Numbered from the stretch's first letter, positions 10,586-24,617 are shown. The stretch: DNA of 64,000 nt from Heracleum sosnowskyi (GCA_030848705.1 CM061245.1:71101564-71165563); one strand, 5' to 3'. Numbers and translations are program-made. The notes: generated by a model not told the origin, from the sequence alone.

Positions 10586-12928
10586 ATGGCAAACCCCGCC
10601 GCCTCAAGAATCAGTGGAGCTGCCTCTAACAAGCCCCCGACTGCTAGAACTTTCAACATGACTGTGAAGGATGCCGTGAGGGACACAAATGTGATAGCAG
10701 GTACCCTTCTACTCAACACCGTCAATGCAAATGTTTTATTTGATTCGGGAGCTACCAAGTCTTTTATTTCAAGGGATTTCGCGAGTCAGTTAAAACTTAG
10801 AGCGGAACCATTAAAAGAAGTGTTAGAGATAGCAAACCGGGAAGTAATTCCAGTTGATAAGATACACCTAGATTGTAGTCTAGAGATAAAAGGTCAATAG
10901 TTTCGTGTAGACTTGATCCCATTTAAATTAGGGGAATTTGATGTTATTCTGGGAATGGATTGGTTGTCGAGCAATGGCGCTCAGATCAATTGTGAAAGAA
11001 AGACAATTAAGTTCAAAGTATCCGAAGGACGGGAGGTCGTGTTCAAGGGACAACGACAAACCCGTAAGTTTTTAAAAATGGCCCAAACCAAGAGGTTGTT
11101 GCGGCATGGGTGTGAGGCTTACTTAGTCTATATGATAGATACAAATCGAGAGGTTCCTAAGTTACAAAATATTCCTATTGTTAATGAATTTGAAGACGTA
11201 TTTCCAGAAGACCTTCCGGGATTACCACCGTATAGGGAGATAGAATTCGCTATCGAATTAGTTCCAGGGACGGCGCCAGTTTCGAAGGCCCCGTACCAGT
11301 TAGCTCCAGTAGAAATGAAAGAGTTAGCCATTCAATTGCAGGAATTGTTAGACAAGGGAATAATAAGACCCAGTGTGTCACCATGGGGTGCACCAGTGCT
11401 GTTTGTGAAAAAGAAGGATGGTAGCTTGAGATTGTGCGTAGACTATCGAGAACTAAAAAAGTTAACCATTAAGAACCGATATCCTTTGCCAAGGACTGAT
11501 GACTTGTTTGACCAGTTGAAAGATGCGGTTCACTTCTCCAAGATTGACCTAAGGACTGGATATCACCAGTTAAAGATAAAACCTGAGGATATACCCAAGA
11601 CTACATTTCACACTAGGTATGGGCACTACGAGTTTTTAGTAATGTCGTTTGGGCTGACGAATGCCCCGGCAGCTTTCATGGACCTAATGAATAGAGTCTT
11701 CAAGCAGTATTTGGACAAATGTGTCATAGTTTTTATCGATGATATTTTAGTCTACTCTAAGACAGAGGAAGAACACGCAGAACACTTGAGGATAGTGTTA
11801 GAAACGCTGAGAAAGGAAAAGTTGTATGCCAAGTTCTCCAAGTGTGAGTTTTGGCTAAGGGAAGTACAGTTTCTAGGTCATGTGGTCAGCAGTGAAGGAG
11901 TACTGGTTGACCCTGCTAAGATAGAAGCCGTTTCAAACTGGGAAAGACCAACCACCTCGACTGAGGTGAGAAGTTTTGTAGGCTTAACCGGGTATTATCG
12001 GAGATTTGTGCAAGATTTTTCTAGAATAGCAGCCCCACTGACCCAACTTACCCGAAAGACTGAGAAGTTTGAATGGACAGAGAAATGCGAGAAGAGTTTT
12101 CAGGAATTGAAAAGGAGGCTAGTTATTGCCCATGTACTGGCACTGCCAGACGGAAAGGGGAATTTCGTGATCTATAGTGACGCATCACACAAAGGGTTAG
12201 GATGCGTGCTTATGCAACACGAAAGGGTGATTGCATATGCTTCCAGGTAGTTGAAGGAATATGAGAGTAGGTACCCTACCCATGATTTGGAATTAGCAGC
12301 AATAGTTTTTGCCTTAAAGATTTGGAGGCACTACTTATATGGAGAAAAGTGCGAGATCTACACCGACCATAAGAGCCTTAAGTACATTTTCCCTCAGAAA
12401 GAGCTCAATATGAGACAAAGGAGATGGTTAGAGTTAGTCAAAGATTACGATTGCGATATTCTTTACCACCCAGGGAAGGCCAATGTGGTGGTTGATGCCC
12501 TTAGTAGGAAAGAGAGACTCAAAATGATAACCTCCTCGGAGAATTTAATCCAAGAGTTCGAAAAGATGGAGATTGAGGTTAAAATAACCGGAGATGGTAC
12601 GGAGAAATTATTTGAAATCGCACTACAACCAGAATTGCTACAAAAGATCAAATTATGTCAAGAACATATGATGAATGAAGGAAGAGAGCTAATGACAGGA
12701 GAGGAATTAAGGGCTGAAAGGGATGATAAGGGAATCATGAGGTATACTTACCGAATCAAGGATGAGATTTTACACGAGAGTCATAGCTCAAGATATTCAA
12801 TTCACCCAGGAAGTACCAAGATGTATAGGGATCTAAAGGAATATTATTGGTGGCCTAACATGAAAAAGGATATTGCAGAGTGGGTAAGCAAATGCTTGAC
12901 TTGCCAAAGAGTAAAGGCGGAACACTAG
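10586..12928 (+). pseudogene. Gypsy pol part 1: protease, reverse transcriptase, RNase H
   Basis: Protease has LFDSGATKSFIS at about residues 51-62 of the 10586 frame and ILGMDWL near 10935. RT (10913-12250) shows KKKDGSLRLCVDYRELKK, YPLPRTDD, SKIDLRTGYHQLKI, and FIDD as the catalytic box near 11740. RNase H begins with YSDAS (12175) and continues past a stop (YTDHKSLKYIF, 12359-12390). In-frame TAG stops occur at 10898-10900, 12248-12250 and 12926-12928, each where the family has Gln, so each looks like CAG-to-TAG. Segments 10586, 10913 and 12251 are all in the same frame. Confidence 0.92.
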
Positions 12929-14026
12929 AGACCCGGTGGAATCTTACGACCCCTAGAGATTCCAGAGTGGAAATGGAAACAAATAGCCATGGACTTTGTA
13001 GTAGGGTTGCCACGAACCAAAGCTAATCACGACGCCATATGGGTAATCGTAGACCGGTTGACGAAGTCAGCCCACTTTCTTTCGATCAATGAAAGGTACA
13101 CTGTTGATAGACTAGTGGATATTTATATGAAATAGATTGTGGCGCGACATGGAGTTCCATTCGCCATTGTGTCAGACCGAGACCCTAGATTTAACTCTAG
13201 ATTTTGGAGAAGCTTTCAAGAATGTGTGGGAACCAAACTAAACATGAGTACTGCCTACCATCCCCAGACGGATGGGCAAAGTGAAAGGACTATCCAAACA
13301 TTAGAGGATATGTTGAGAGTTTGTGCCATAGATTTCAAAGGAAATTGGGATGATCACCTACCCCTGATTGAGTTTTCCTACAACAACAGTTTTCATGCAA
13401 GCATCGGGATGCCCCCGTATGAGGCCTTGTATGGAAGAAGATGTCGATCCCCCTTGTACTGGGATGAAGTTGGAGAGCGAAAGATGCTCGGGCCCGAAGT
13501 GGTCCAACGGACTAAGGATGCAATAGACCTTATCAAAGGACGACTGGTAGCAGCCCAGGACAGACAAAAGAAATATGCAGATTTGGCCCAAAAAGACAAG
13601 GGATATGAAGTGGGAGATCTTGTGTTGTTAAAGGTATCCCCGTGGAAAGGATTGATGAGATTCGGAAAGAAAGGGAAATTAAGCCCCAGATATATTGGAC
13701 CATTCGAGATCTTGAGACGCATCGGGGAAGTAGCTTACGAGCTAGCCTTGCCCCCAAACCTACAGCAAATTCACAATGTGTTCCATGTGTCCATGTTAAG
13801 GAAGTACAATCCGGATGCCAGACACGTGGTAGAATACGAGCAAGTAGACATACAACCAGACCTGTCATACATAGAGCAACCGGTGGAGATCATCGACCGC
13901 AAGGACCAAGTGCTAAGGAACAAGGTTATAAAGCTGGTAAGAGTTTTGTGGAGAAACCATAATGTTGAAGAATCCACTTGAGAGCTAGAAAGCGCAATGT
14001 TAGAAAAGTACCCTCATCTATTTTGA
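12929..14026 (+). pseudogene. Gypsy pol part 2: integrase core, GPF motif and chromodomain-like tail
   Basis: Same frame as the preceding part. Catalytic triad candidates are Asp in AMDFVVGLP (about 12990), Asp in VSDRDPRF (about 13170) and Glu in GQSERTIQ (about 13280). A TAG at 13133-13135 sits where Gln is expected. The GPY/F-type motif is YIGPFEIL (about 13690-13715), followed by QIHNVFHVSMLRKY. The C-terminus (RVLWRNHNVEEST...) resembles the type II chromodomain of plant chromoviruses. A TGA at 13979-13981 replaces the conserved Trp, and the natural end would be TGA at 14024-14026, 39 bases before the 3' LTR. Confidence 0.9.
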
Positions 14027-14050
14027 CTTGATTCTGGGACGGAATCCTTT

Positions 14051-14064
14051 GAAGTAGGGGAGAC
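14051..14064 (+). other. Gypsy polypurine tract
   Basis: GAAGTAGGGGAGAC lies directly before the TG of the 3' LTR, the expected position for plus-strand priming. Confidence 0.85.
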
Positions 14065-17000
14065 TGTAATATCCCAAAATTTTGTAATATTTGAAACCCC
14101 GATGAATGGTAAATTTGCTGATGAAAATATTTTCAGACCACACTATGTGGAAGACATGGAATGAATGTTTCGAAGTTATATTGTTGATGTATAAGGAGAA
14201 TAAGTGAATGCAAACGCAATCAGAATCAGGAGATTCCCATTCGAGTTTTAAATCACTATTCATCGGACAATCAAGGATGTATTGATTTGATCGTTTTGAG
14301 AAAGTATGTAGAATGAGAAATCCATAATCACATATTAAACCAAGGTTATAAAAAGGTCAAGGAAGTATCCCCTAGCATTGGTACAGAGAAACGTTTTTAA
14401 AATCACTTGAACCTATCGCGAAACTTAGCGACAAAACAAAAGCGTAACGAATTATGGATTAAACCCTAACCAAGGGAGAAGTATCATATAAGATCATCAA
14501 GTGCAACATATAAGAGGATTGATGACACAAATTATGACATAAGCATGACACAGGAGGATGACATAGGTGATGACAAGGTGATGAATCACCACCTTGTCAC
14601 CACTTTCACCACACAATTAGCCAAGGCTTGACATGTGTCCTTGGGTGACAAAACCAATTAAAGACCACACAATTAAATGGCTTGTAATAAGTGTTAATTA
14701 GACAAAAATAAAAGAAAAGAAAATCAAAGAAGAAGCATCAAGAAACCTTCAAAACTTTCGGCCCTTTTCTTCATCAAAGATAACGAAATTTTTCCTCAAG
14801 TTCTACTCCACCAAAAATCATGATCTTGGGCTCTAAATCATACTCATCCATAGACTAAGGTAAATCCTTGATCCTATCTTCATCCATGGATGTTATCATG
14901 CTCAAATCATGAGCTAAAGTTGATGATGAATAGTGAAATGAATAGTAATTCTTGATTTTCTTGTTTTGATCTTGAAGTTTAAGGCTTGTAAATGATAATC
15001 AAGGAGCAAGGAAGAGTATACTAGCCATCTATATTCCATATTAAGTACCAATGAAGGTATAAACCCTCTCACACTTTTACTTATACTTTGATATTAGTGA
15101 TTAAATGGATGATTATTAGTGATAGTGTGATTTAGAAGTAAAATACTTGTTAAAGAATGATGTTTAGTGGATTGGTTGATGGTTGAACTTGTGAATGATA
15201 GTATGAACTTGTTTAGACAGAAATAAATTGGTTTAGATGAGAACTTTGAGTTATGGTTGCTTGGGTATTGATTGGTGGATTGATTGGAGTGTTTGAAACA
15301 CGGGAATCACGATTAAGCGTCGTTACCATGTCAGATTTTCCTTAGAAAGTTTAGACAGAGACCACGGTTACCTTCTAGACATAACCATAAGACTTTCTGA
15401 CCATGATCATGTAGGTCTTGTGTCGTAGTTTGTTTTGGCGAAAGAATCGTATCATTTCGATTTACGGTTTAGGAGAAACAACCGTTTTAGTGAAAGCGGC
15501 TTCGGATAACTAAGTAGTTCACTATATGAACTTTGAGCTTGTGATCAAACCCTTTAAAAATAGAATTGGGTCGTATTATTAAATTTGATACTAGCATGGA
15601 CAGTTAGGAAAGGAACCGAGAAGGTTTCGTGTTAAAAAGATGATTTTTCGATTTTATAAAAATGCGGGAACAAAAGTTGCGTGAGTGAAATACCCTTAAG
15701 GGGATGGTTAGAACGATGAGTTAGTAATGGTAAAGTACTTGGGTTTTGTGAATAGATTTCCACCCAAACTTTTGACTTAGGAGTTTACGGAATGTCATGA
15801 GGTTATAAGTGACCAAGAGCGAGACATTTGATTTTCATTAATAGAACTTTAGTGCTTAAGTTAATAGCACATTAATTGGTTCTAGGGGACTGATTGTGTA
15901 TTGTGTATCTTATTATAGATCGACGAGCACACTCCCAAGCCCCCACTACCACTTCACCGAGACACCAAGGCAAGTTTTCAAACCCTACATCTTATAGAGA
16001 TGCTGTTGTGATTTAATGTTGTGCTTGTGATATATTCTGCTTTAATGCTAAGTAAATACTAGATATAAACTGATTACGCTTTTGATAAAAAGCTTTGTGA
16101 GATATAAGGTTTATATGATAAGTAAATACTAGATATAAACCGAGGTTTTTAAAGGTTCTAAGGCTAGAGCACTCGTACGATGATTTTAAAACATTAGACC
16201 GGGAGTCCAATTTATTATTTTGTCTTAATTATACTGTCAGAAGCTGGAGGGTTCCAGGGACAGCTATATTTTAAAATGTTGATTAAATATTCCAATATAT
16301 ATATTATTGGATATTTAATGCGAGATATTTAAATAATATTATTATAAATATTATTTGAATATTTATTTAATTAAGTGAATATTATTTTGGATATTCACTT
16401 AAGTGGAATTTTATGGAATAATAATTCAATATTTATTATTTGAATATTTATTAAATATTCCAAATATGATTTAAAAATCATAGAACTTTATTTAAATATT
16501 ACGTAAGGTTCCAATAGTTATTTAAAATATTTTCTGATCTCAAGAAGATTTATTTGAGTATAGTACGGGTTCCCAACCACTTTTAATTATTTATCTCAAT
16601 TGATGACTATGGTTTTGAACTTATCAAAAATTGGGAATCCATTCCAGGAAGTGAACATATGATTTCACTTGCCTCTTTCATTGAAAGTGAGTATATTTTG
16701 GGTTTCTGAATTATCAGAACTAAATATATTTTACAAAAAATCTCAGGTCATGATTTTCAAAATACTTGGTAATCGTTTGTTGTTTCGTTGACTGATATCA
16801 ACCCACATTGTGACTTACTCCTTTCAAACATTCTGGAGTAAGAAAATATGAACTGTTGCAAAGTTTTCACAAGTACTTTGTACTTGGGGAACCAGGATTA
16901 AATTCCGATTCCCGTTTCATTGATTTTTCATCCGGGACTAGGAGGAAACGTGTAAGAGGTTGTGGGACAGTCCATCAAATTATATGGCATAAGAGGCTGC

Positions 17001-17905
17001 GGGGCAGTCCAGCAATTATCTCGCGTAGGAGGCTGTGGGACAGTCCAGCAGATACAAAGCCCGTATGCGGCTGGGGTGATAATCGTGTTAAGATATCGTC
17101 CATCTACTAGTAGAAAAGTGTGAGTTCGATACAACGACTGATCATCGTGTATCGTGGTGTGCTCCAGAAGGTCCCTTCCCTCCAACTGGAGTTGTGCTGC
17201 ACATTGTAATGAAAGCCTAGGTGCTGAGTTACCGATGATGTGACAGTGATTGAACAATGATGTTCCTCGTACAGTAGTTGAACTGTATAGCATGATTTGA
17301 CGAAAAGAATATTTTAAAATATCATTCTGTATACGAATGAAGTTTCAAAAGTTTTCCCTTATGATATAAGCTTAAGTATATGATTATACTGCTTTATATT
17401 ATTGCTGGGCTTAGTGCTCACTCTTGTTTTCTTTTATAAATATCACAACACAACAGCCAGAGTAGATGGCCAGGATTCGCCATACCGCTCGGAAGCGCGT
17501 CTGGGCCGCGCAGACCGCCCATAGGATGGCAGTTGCAGTACCTCAGGTAGAAGTACTGAGTTGGTTCGGAGTGCAACTCTTGTTTCTCCGGTTTATTTAT
17601 AAGTATCACTTATGTATATTAATGAACAAGAACAAACATTTGCGCTGCCTTTCTGGTTTCAAGTAGAAATCATACTGGCAGTAGGTTTCAAGCATTTTAC
17701 TTTTGGGTTGTAATAACTTTAACTTATGGATCATATGACTACTGCTTTTGCAATTTGGTTTCTGAGACATAACTGGCGTGAGTAGATTGATGGTGGGGTC
17801 ACCATGTGTGTTGATTTATTTTATTATGATTCAAGTATCAAGTGTTTGTATGGAATAAGGAACGTGACAACCTGGATCTCTGACCCCGGATCTGGGGGTG
17901 TTGCA
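14065..17905 (+). repeat. Gypsy 3' LTR, full length (3841 bp)
   Basis: Starts TGTAATATCCC and ends GTGTTGCA. It contains the about 2.65-kb middle (14913-17576) that is absent from the 5' LTR. This middle includes an AT-rich palindromic tract (16260-16520) and a three-copy minisatellite (16952-17060). No long ORF of recognisable function is seen. The length fits Tekay/Del LTRs. Confidence 0.9.
16952..17060 (+). repeat. Three-copy minisatellite in the gypsy 3' LTR
   Basis: Three units of roughly 35-40 bases share the core GAGGCTGTGGGACAGTCCA (variants with TTG or CGGGG) separated by AT-richer spacers. The array lies in the part of the LTR missing from the 5' copy. Confidence 0.8.
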
Positions 17906-17910
17906 GATAC
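17906..17910. repeat. Target-site duplication GATAC, right copy
   Basis: Exact match to 7125-7129, immediately after the CA end of the gypsy 3' LTR. Confidence 0.95.
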
Positions 17911-19910
17911 TCTCTTGACAACATCTTTAGAAGATTCTGCCTTGTCATTGCTGACAGCATCTTCAGAACATTCTGTCAGATTGCTATGCAAAGTTACTGT
18001 CTTGGGGATAGTGACAGTATCTTTTCCTTCAACAATTGTGCTGTCAACACCTTCATCCTCATCAAGGAGCTGTTGTTTGATGAACATAGCTTCCTCATCA
18101 AAATAAACTTCAACAATCTTGAATTTTGGTGCATGAACTTTTTGAGGATTTGGGGTTTGACAGTAACAATAGTTGAACAATCATGAATTACAGATTCTTT
18201 TCCTGATCTTTTTCCATAATCAAAACCTACTCCTACCTTCTGATTCTCAGTGTTCTTATCATTAAGATCCTGAAGCAACCTAGAAGAGTTTCTGTATGCC
18301 TTGAGCTTAAATTCATTCTCAGTAATTTCCTTTCTCAAGAACTCTTCTACCTCCTTAGCACATACTAGATCATTTTTAAGTCTTGTGTTTTCCTAAGCTA
18401 AGGAGTCCAAAGGACTGGTCTTTAGTAAAAGCAAATCATTTTCAGAACTGAGTGATTCAGTTAACTTAGTTAACCAAGCTATTTCTTCATTAACAGCACT
18501 TAAACTAGTATGGATATTGAACATTTCTGCACTCAATTCCTCAAGAGTTTGCTTATATTCAGTGTTAGACATATCAAGCAAGACAAGTGAAGGTACCTGA
18601 GTTGGAGGGCTTGATGATTCATCCTCTGATTTAGCCATCAGGGCTAAGTTCACATATTCTTCTTCCTCTTCCTCATCAGACTCATCCCAACATCCACCTT
18701 CAGCCACATAGGCTCTTCCTTGTCCTCTTTTGTACTGTCCACTTGACCCTCTATCCATTTTATGATTTTGCTTTGGCCTTCTGCATTCAGTAGCAAAATG
18801 ACCAAGCTCATTGCAGTTGTAGCATCTAAATTTAGACCTATCCACCATTCCAGTTTTGTATCCTCCTCTTGTAGCATTGCCAGCAGTCTTGGAAGAATTT
18901 CCTTTGCCGAACCTTGATGTTTGACCCTGAGGCTTATATGGCTTATTTCTTCTGAATTTTATGTTTTTAAACTTCTTTGCCATATAAGCCATGGTTGGAT
19001 TATCCATCTTTTCCATCTCCTCTATAGAGTAGAATTCCTCATCTTCAACATCATCCAGTTGCAGCACTACTTTCTCCTCATCATCCACCACATCTTCAAT
19101 CTTTAAGGAAGACACTTGAGTTGGATGAATGATTTGAACTGCTTCACATGACAGAGTAACCTTTGGCTCATGAGCTACAAGGGCACCAGACATATTGGCC
19201 ATCTTTCCTTTCACTCCACTTTGTATGGCTCTTTTCTGAAAGAGTTCTAGCTCATATGACTTGAGCACACCATACAGTGTTTCAAGAGAAACACTTTTCA
19301 GATCTCTTCCTTCTCTTATTGCAGTGACTCTGTGCTCAAGATGCTCAGGAAGAGTGAGTAAGAACTTAAGGTTGAGTTCCTTCTTCTCATAGAACTTGCC
19401 ATGAATCTGGAGTTCAGTGATAAGTTTACTAAATCTCTCAAACATTTGAGTAATTTCTTCACTCGGTGTTGCCATGAAGGCTTCATACTGAGAAACAAGA
19501 ATTTGTCTTTGGTTCTCTCTGACTTCTTCACTTCCTTCGCATAACAGCTCGATTTTGTTCCAAATTTCCTTGGCTGATGAGCATCCAATGACATTCCCAC
19601 ACATGGCTTTATCCAAAGTGAGAGAATCAAGTAGAATGAGTTGCAGGTAGTCATCCAGAACTATCTTTTCCTTTTCTGGCTCTAAAAACTCGGATGGCTT
19701 CTTGGCAACCCAATGTGCTGGAATAACAACACCATCAACGGTTGAGGATGCAATTTCTTTCTGTGGAATAAATGGACCATTCTCGAGGATTCCCGTGTAT
19801 AGTGGATTCACAGCTTTGATGCACATCGAGATTTTTCTTTTCCAAACATTGTAGTTCTCTTTATCAAAAGCTGGGATCTTGATACTACTTGATTGCTGTA
19901 TACTCGACAT
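17911..19910 (-). pseudogene. Copia gag of element A (right of the gypsy insertion)
   Basis: Translation probably starts at ATG 19910 (MSSIQQSS), just after the PBS; the longer upstream extension reads through the PBS and LTR. Residues about 15-110 hold the copia gag N-terminal region (KENYNVWKRKI), followed by the UBN2-type gag core (AKEIWNKIELLCEG, LLTLPEHLEHRV). Next come an acidic linker, an intact CCHC knuckle (CYNCNELGHFATEC, about 18790-18830), an Asp/Glu run and a coiled-coil-like C-terminal half. A TAG at 18393-18395 interrupts the frame where Gln is expected, and the frame then resumes to about 18150. A single-base frameshift near 18150-18180 follows, and the last segment runs to the gypsy junction. 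Confidence 0.88.
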
Positions 19911-19937
19911 GATCTCAGATTTGTATATCAATCTGTT

Positions 19938-19949
19938 GCTCTGATACCA
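19938..19949 (-). other. Element A primer binding site
   Basis: The complement reads TGGTATCAGAGC, two bases inside the LTR edge, matching plant initiator tRNA-Met. Confidence 0.92.
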
Positions 19950-19951
19950 GT

Positions 19952-20984
19952 TGTTGGTCCTTGAGTATTGCAGAAGGGGGGTTGAATGCAATACTGATAA
20001 AATTCAATCTATGCTTCAACAACTAAAACTAAGATTAAATCCTATCAGTAGAAGAAATGCAATCACAAGTAGTTTTCTCACAAATTAAATATTTTATTTA
20101 TCTTGTGAAAGTGTTGCTACAACCTTGAGAGAAAGTGTATTTTTCTCAAGCTTCAATTCCTCAAGTGATACACAGTTTATAATAAGAGATAGTCTAAGTA
20201 AACTAATCCTATCTCTATCATCACGGGTTTGTGAAGCTGTTGTCATTTTCATGTGGCAGCTTCTTACAATTTGTCCACCCGTGTGTCTTACCCAAATTGC
20301 TATTCAAACAGATTTATCATTACAGAAAAAACAATCTAGATACATTCTATATTTATATAACACAATTCCAGTAGATGTTGATTTGTCATACTCTTGAATT
20401 GGTGAGCTTTGCCTTGTGATCTCTCAAGCTTCTGTCGTAGTCTTTGAAGACCTGATGCAGTGTTGGGATACTACAGCACGCCTGTTTCTTGAACATCCAA
20501 ACTGTCACATGTTTGACTGGGTAGATCCCCAATTCAAAGTTTATCCCTTTGAGACAGTATCCTGATTTCCAAGCTTGCTGTCACAAGAATGCGCTTTTGG
20601 TGACAGTAAGAAATACCTGCAATAGATGTTGTCAGGAGTTCCAAACTTGCTGTCAGGAGAATAGAGAGTTACTGTCTCAAGGCTTCCGCCAATGTTGCTG
20701 TCAGAGTGAATATGTTGTCTTGACTTGCAACATGTTGTCTTCTTGTAACCTTACTGTCAGTGAGATGACAGTAACATTTATTCATGTTGTCATCCTGATA
20801 TACTCCTTGAGGCTTGAACAAACGAATGAACTTCTTCCAAGATTTATAAACAAGTTTATTACAACAAATGAAATGGCTACAAGAACATACTCTGGCTGTG
20901 ACAGTATGTTCTACTTAATAAAATTAAGTATTACAAAACATAAAGTTAAGTTGTCTTCTAAGCTATCACCCATAAATGCTAACA
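19952..20984 (-). repeat. Element A 5' LTR (1033 bp)
   Basis: On the plus strand it begins TGTTGGTCC next to the PBS and ends GCTAACA at 20984, giving TGTT...AACA termini. The outer boundary is inferred from the terminal motif because the second LTR is off-window. It carries many TGACAG/CTGTCA words (for example near 20500, 20603, 20630, 20655, 20755 and 20766). Confidence 0.8.
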
Positions 20985-21612
20985 AACCATAAACCCTAAA
21001 CCCTAAGTCCATATACGAATTATTTCTCATTCTTAATATTTCTAAAACCCAACATTGAATCCCAAAGGTTAACTACTGAACCCTAGGGGAACGGCTTAAT
21101 CAAGACCACAAGCTTACCAAACATCTTACTAACAATTTTGTTTGAATTCTCAGCTGTTTTTCAATCATCTTTTAAAAAGTTGCTTCTGGTTGCATCTGGT
21201 TGTGTTGGTTACAGACCGTATTTTTGGTTGCGTATGTGGTTGATTTTGATTGCAGTTGCAGATGGTTGAAAGTAGTTGCAGACAATTTTTTTGCAAATAT
21301 TTTCAAAAAGTTAGTATTTTTGCAAATATTTCCAGAAGATGGTAAAATTGCAAAAAAAAACTTAGAAAAAGTAGTATTTTTGATAATTTCTCTATTAAGA
21401 AATGAGAAATGCTATAATCCCTAGAATTTATAATTAAGAAATCAGAAATGCTATAATCTATTTTCTTGAAACAAGAAATGCTATAATTTACATTGAAAAT
21501 AATAGTCTTAAAAATTTCTTGGAGTTTTTTTTTTTGAATATTTAGGCTTATACGTCTTCTCAAATAGCTTGGAGTAAGTAAGAAATGAAGTAAAACAAAC
21601 GACAAAAAATAG
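20985..21612. other. Spacer between element A and the next LTR; short degenerate repeats
   Basis: No gene. Two and a half TTTAGGG-like units (20990-21006) adjoin the LTR edge. TTGCAGATGGTTG-type repeats lie at 21180-21290, and three loose copies of AGAAATGCTATAAT occur between 21396 and 21490. Confidence 0.5.
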
Positions 21613-23329
<1,717 letters not shown>

Positions 23330-23334
23330 AAAAA

Positions 23335-23735
23335 GTTGACTTATAGCTTAAAATTAGTAAGTGCTTTATAAGTGATAAGTTGATAGATTCTTATAAGTTA
23401 TACGGGTGTTTGGATAAATTTACTTATAAGTTAGTTAAGAGTTTGCTAAATTAAATTTGAAAAAATAATTATTAAATACAATGATTTCAACACTTGCATT
23501 TTAAATTAAAAAAATATTTAAAAACACAAAGGTAAAATTATAAATTATTAAAAAAAATTAATGAAATCAAAGAATAAGTTGATAAGTTAAGTAAAATGTT
23601 GGTGATTTTTAACATTCAACTTATCAACTTATAAGTTATAAGTTATCAAATAAACCGAGTACACAAACACCCCTCATAAGTTCTTATCAACTTATAATGC
23701 ATAATCTAGCTTTTAAATTGCTAGCCAAACAAGCC
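23335..23735 (+). mobile_element. MITE, copy 1 (about 400 bp, fold-back ends)
   Basis: The two halves are partly complementary (ACTTATAAGTTA-type blocks at 23380-23430 and 23610-23700). A second copy with long stretches of near identity lies at 38647-38975. Termini resemble non-autonomous hAT elements but no clean target duplication was found. Confidence 0.6.
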
Positions 23736-24229
23736 CATAATCTCCTGCTTTCTCATTTTGCTTAAGAAATTTCCCGGAGTTTATTCTATAGATATGTATG
23801 GGTATCGGTCGGTAGAAAATAGAAACGAGGGACCGGTGAATATACCAATTTTAAGGCTTGTATAAACTTACTTAATGTTTTCATTTTTGTTTGGGCTTTT
23901 ACGAACTCAAATTAGCTTGGGCTTCTGACTACTTTACTGGTCTTGCTCTTCCAAGATCCCATTAGTCTATCATGGACAAGAAACATTTTATTTAAAATTT
24001 AAACTAAAAACACTTGTTAAGCTTAATAAACTGAAATAAATAATGTTGGAAATTCTATTTAATAACATATATAGATTAAGTGAACAATAAAGTCCACACA
24101 ATATCCCTGGTAAATATAGAAAACTAATCTGATCCCTTTTCTTAATATAAAAAACATATTTTGAATAATATAAGTATATAACATATATCTAAATATTCAA
24201 ACAACATAACAAATTTGAATAAAATAAAG
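23736..24229. other. Intergenic AT-rich DNA, no feature recognised
   Basis: No ORF, repeat copy or RNA gene could be supported between the MITE and the Pack-MULE. Confidence 0.5.
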
Positions 24230-24376
24230 AGTTAAGTGCACTTCGTGTACCTACACTTTGGCTGTCAGACCATTTGAAATACTGACATTCAAAAACTCAC
24301 ACTTGAAATACTGGACTTCCAGAATAATTAGAAAGTGTGTATTGCCGTCAAGTTCCCCTAACTCCGTCTGTTTGGA
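24230..24376 (+). repeat. Pack-MULE left terminal inverted repeat
   Basis: Matches the reverse complement of 25918-26074, including the blocks GACATTCAAAAACTC, TAATTAGAAAGTGTGTA and GCCGTCAAGTT. Confidence 0.88.
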
Positions 24377-24395
24377 CGAGGGTATTATAGTAATT

Positions 24396-24617
24396 GACGA
24401 TGTTAGACAATCACTTTATGCATCCAAAATATGTAGTTATGCTCAGGGAATGAATTTGATTTGTGCCAATAGTATTGAGATGAGATGGGGCTTAACCCTC
24501 GGGGAGCTAGCTAAGATTTGGAAAGGTGGTTGCATCATCCGTGCTATATTCTTGGAGCGAATCAAGCAAGCTTACGATAGAAATGCATATCTTTCAAGTC
24601 TTCTTGTGGATCCAGAT
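24396..24617 (+). pseudogene. Captured fragment of a 6-phosphogluconate dehydrogenase gene
   Basis: An open 74-codon stretch reads DDVRQ, LYASKICSYAQGMNL, LGELAKIWKGGCIIRA and ERIKQAYDRN, ending VDPD. These are hallmark sequences of the all-alpha C-terminal domain of 6PGDH (oxidative pentose phosphate pathway), including the YAQG and WKGGCIIR segments. The fragment lacks the NADP-binding domain and the rest of the catalytic domain. It begins right after the left inverted repeat and ends where unrelated sequence starts. It is in frame with an upstream ATG at 24258 within the inverted repeat, so a chimeric short protein of 140 codons (24258-24680) is possible but unproven. Confidence 0.9.

Larger units (their letters stand above)
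7130..17905 (+). mobile_element. Ty3/gypsy chromovirus-type retrotransposon (Tekay/Del-like), complete but dead
   Basis: Bounded by a TG...CA LTR pair and the GATAC duplication. Order: 5' LTR 7130-8322, tRNA-Met-type PBS 8327-8339, a long leader, gag, protease, RT, RNase H, integrase with GPF-type motif and chromodomain-like tail, PPT, 3' LTR 14065-17905. RT before integrase makes it gypsy. The 3.8-kb 3' LTR and the C-terminal tail fit the Tekay/Del group (from family knowledge). At least six premature stops and two small indels break gag-pol, and the 5' LTR lacks about 2.65 kb. It is inserted in the gag of element A on the opposite strand. Confidence 0.93.
1..20984 (-). mobile_element. Element A: Sirevirus-like Ty1/copia retrotransposon, partial, nested and decayed
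   Basis: On the minus strand the order is 5' LTR (19952-20984), PBS, gag, protease, integrase, RT, RNase H, a spacer and a large extra ORF running off position 1. That order (PR-INT-RT-RH) is the Ty1/copia order, and an extra ORF 3' of pol plus a long gag with two zinc knuckles is typical of Sireviruses. The 3' LTR is outside the window. A gypsy element (7130-17905) splits gag. Several stops and frameshifts make it non-functional as read. The flank next to the outer LTR edge (20985-20989) is the candidate target duplication, whose partner lies off-window. Confidence 0.9.

Noticed and set aside
13358..13868. Several minus-strand open frames opposite the gypsy integrase
   Set aside because: Shadows of the integrase coding sequence on the other strand.
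20985..21006. Telomere-like CCCTAAA units at the edge of element A
   Set aside because: Only about two and a half units; too short to call an interstitial telomere.
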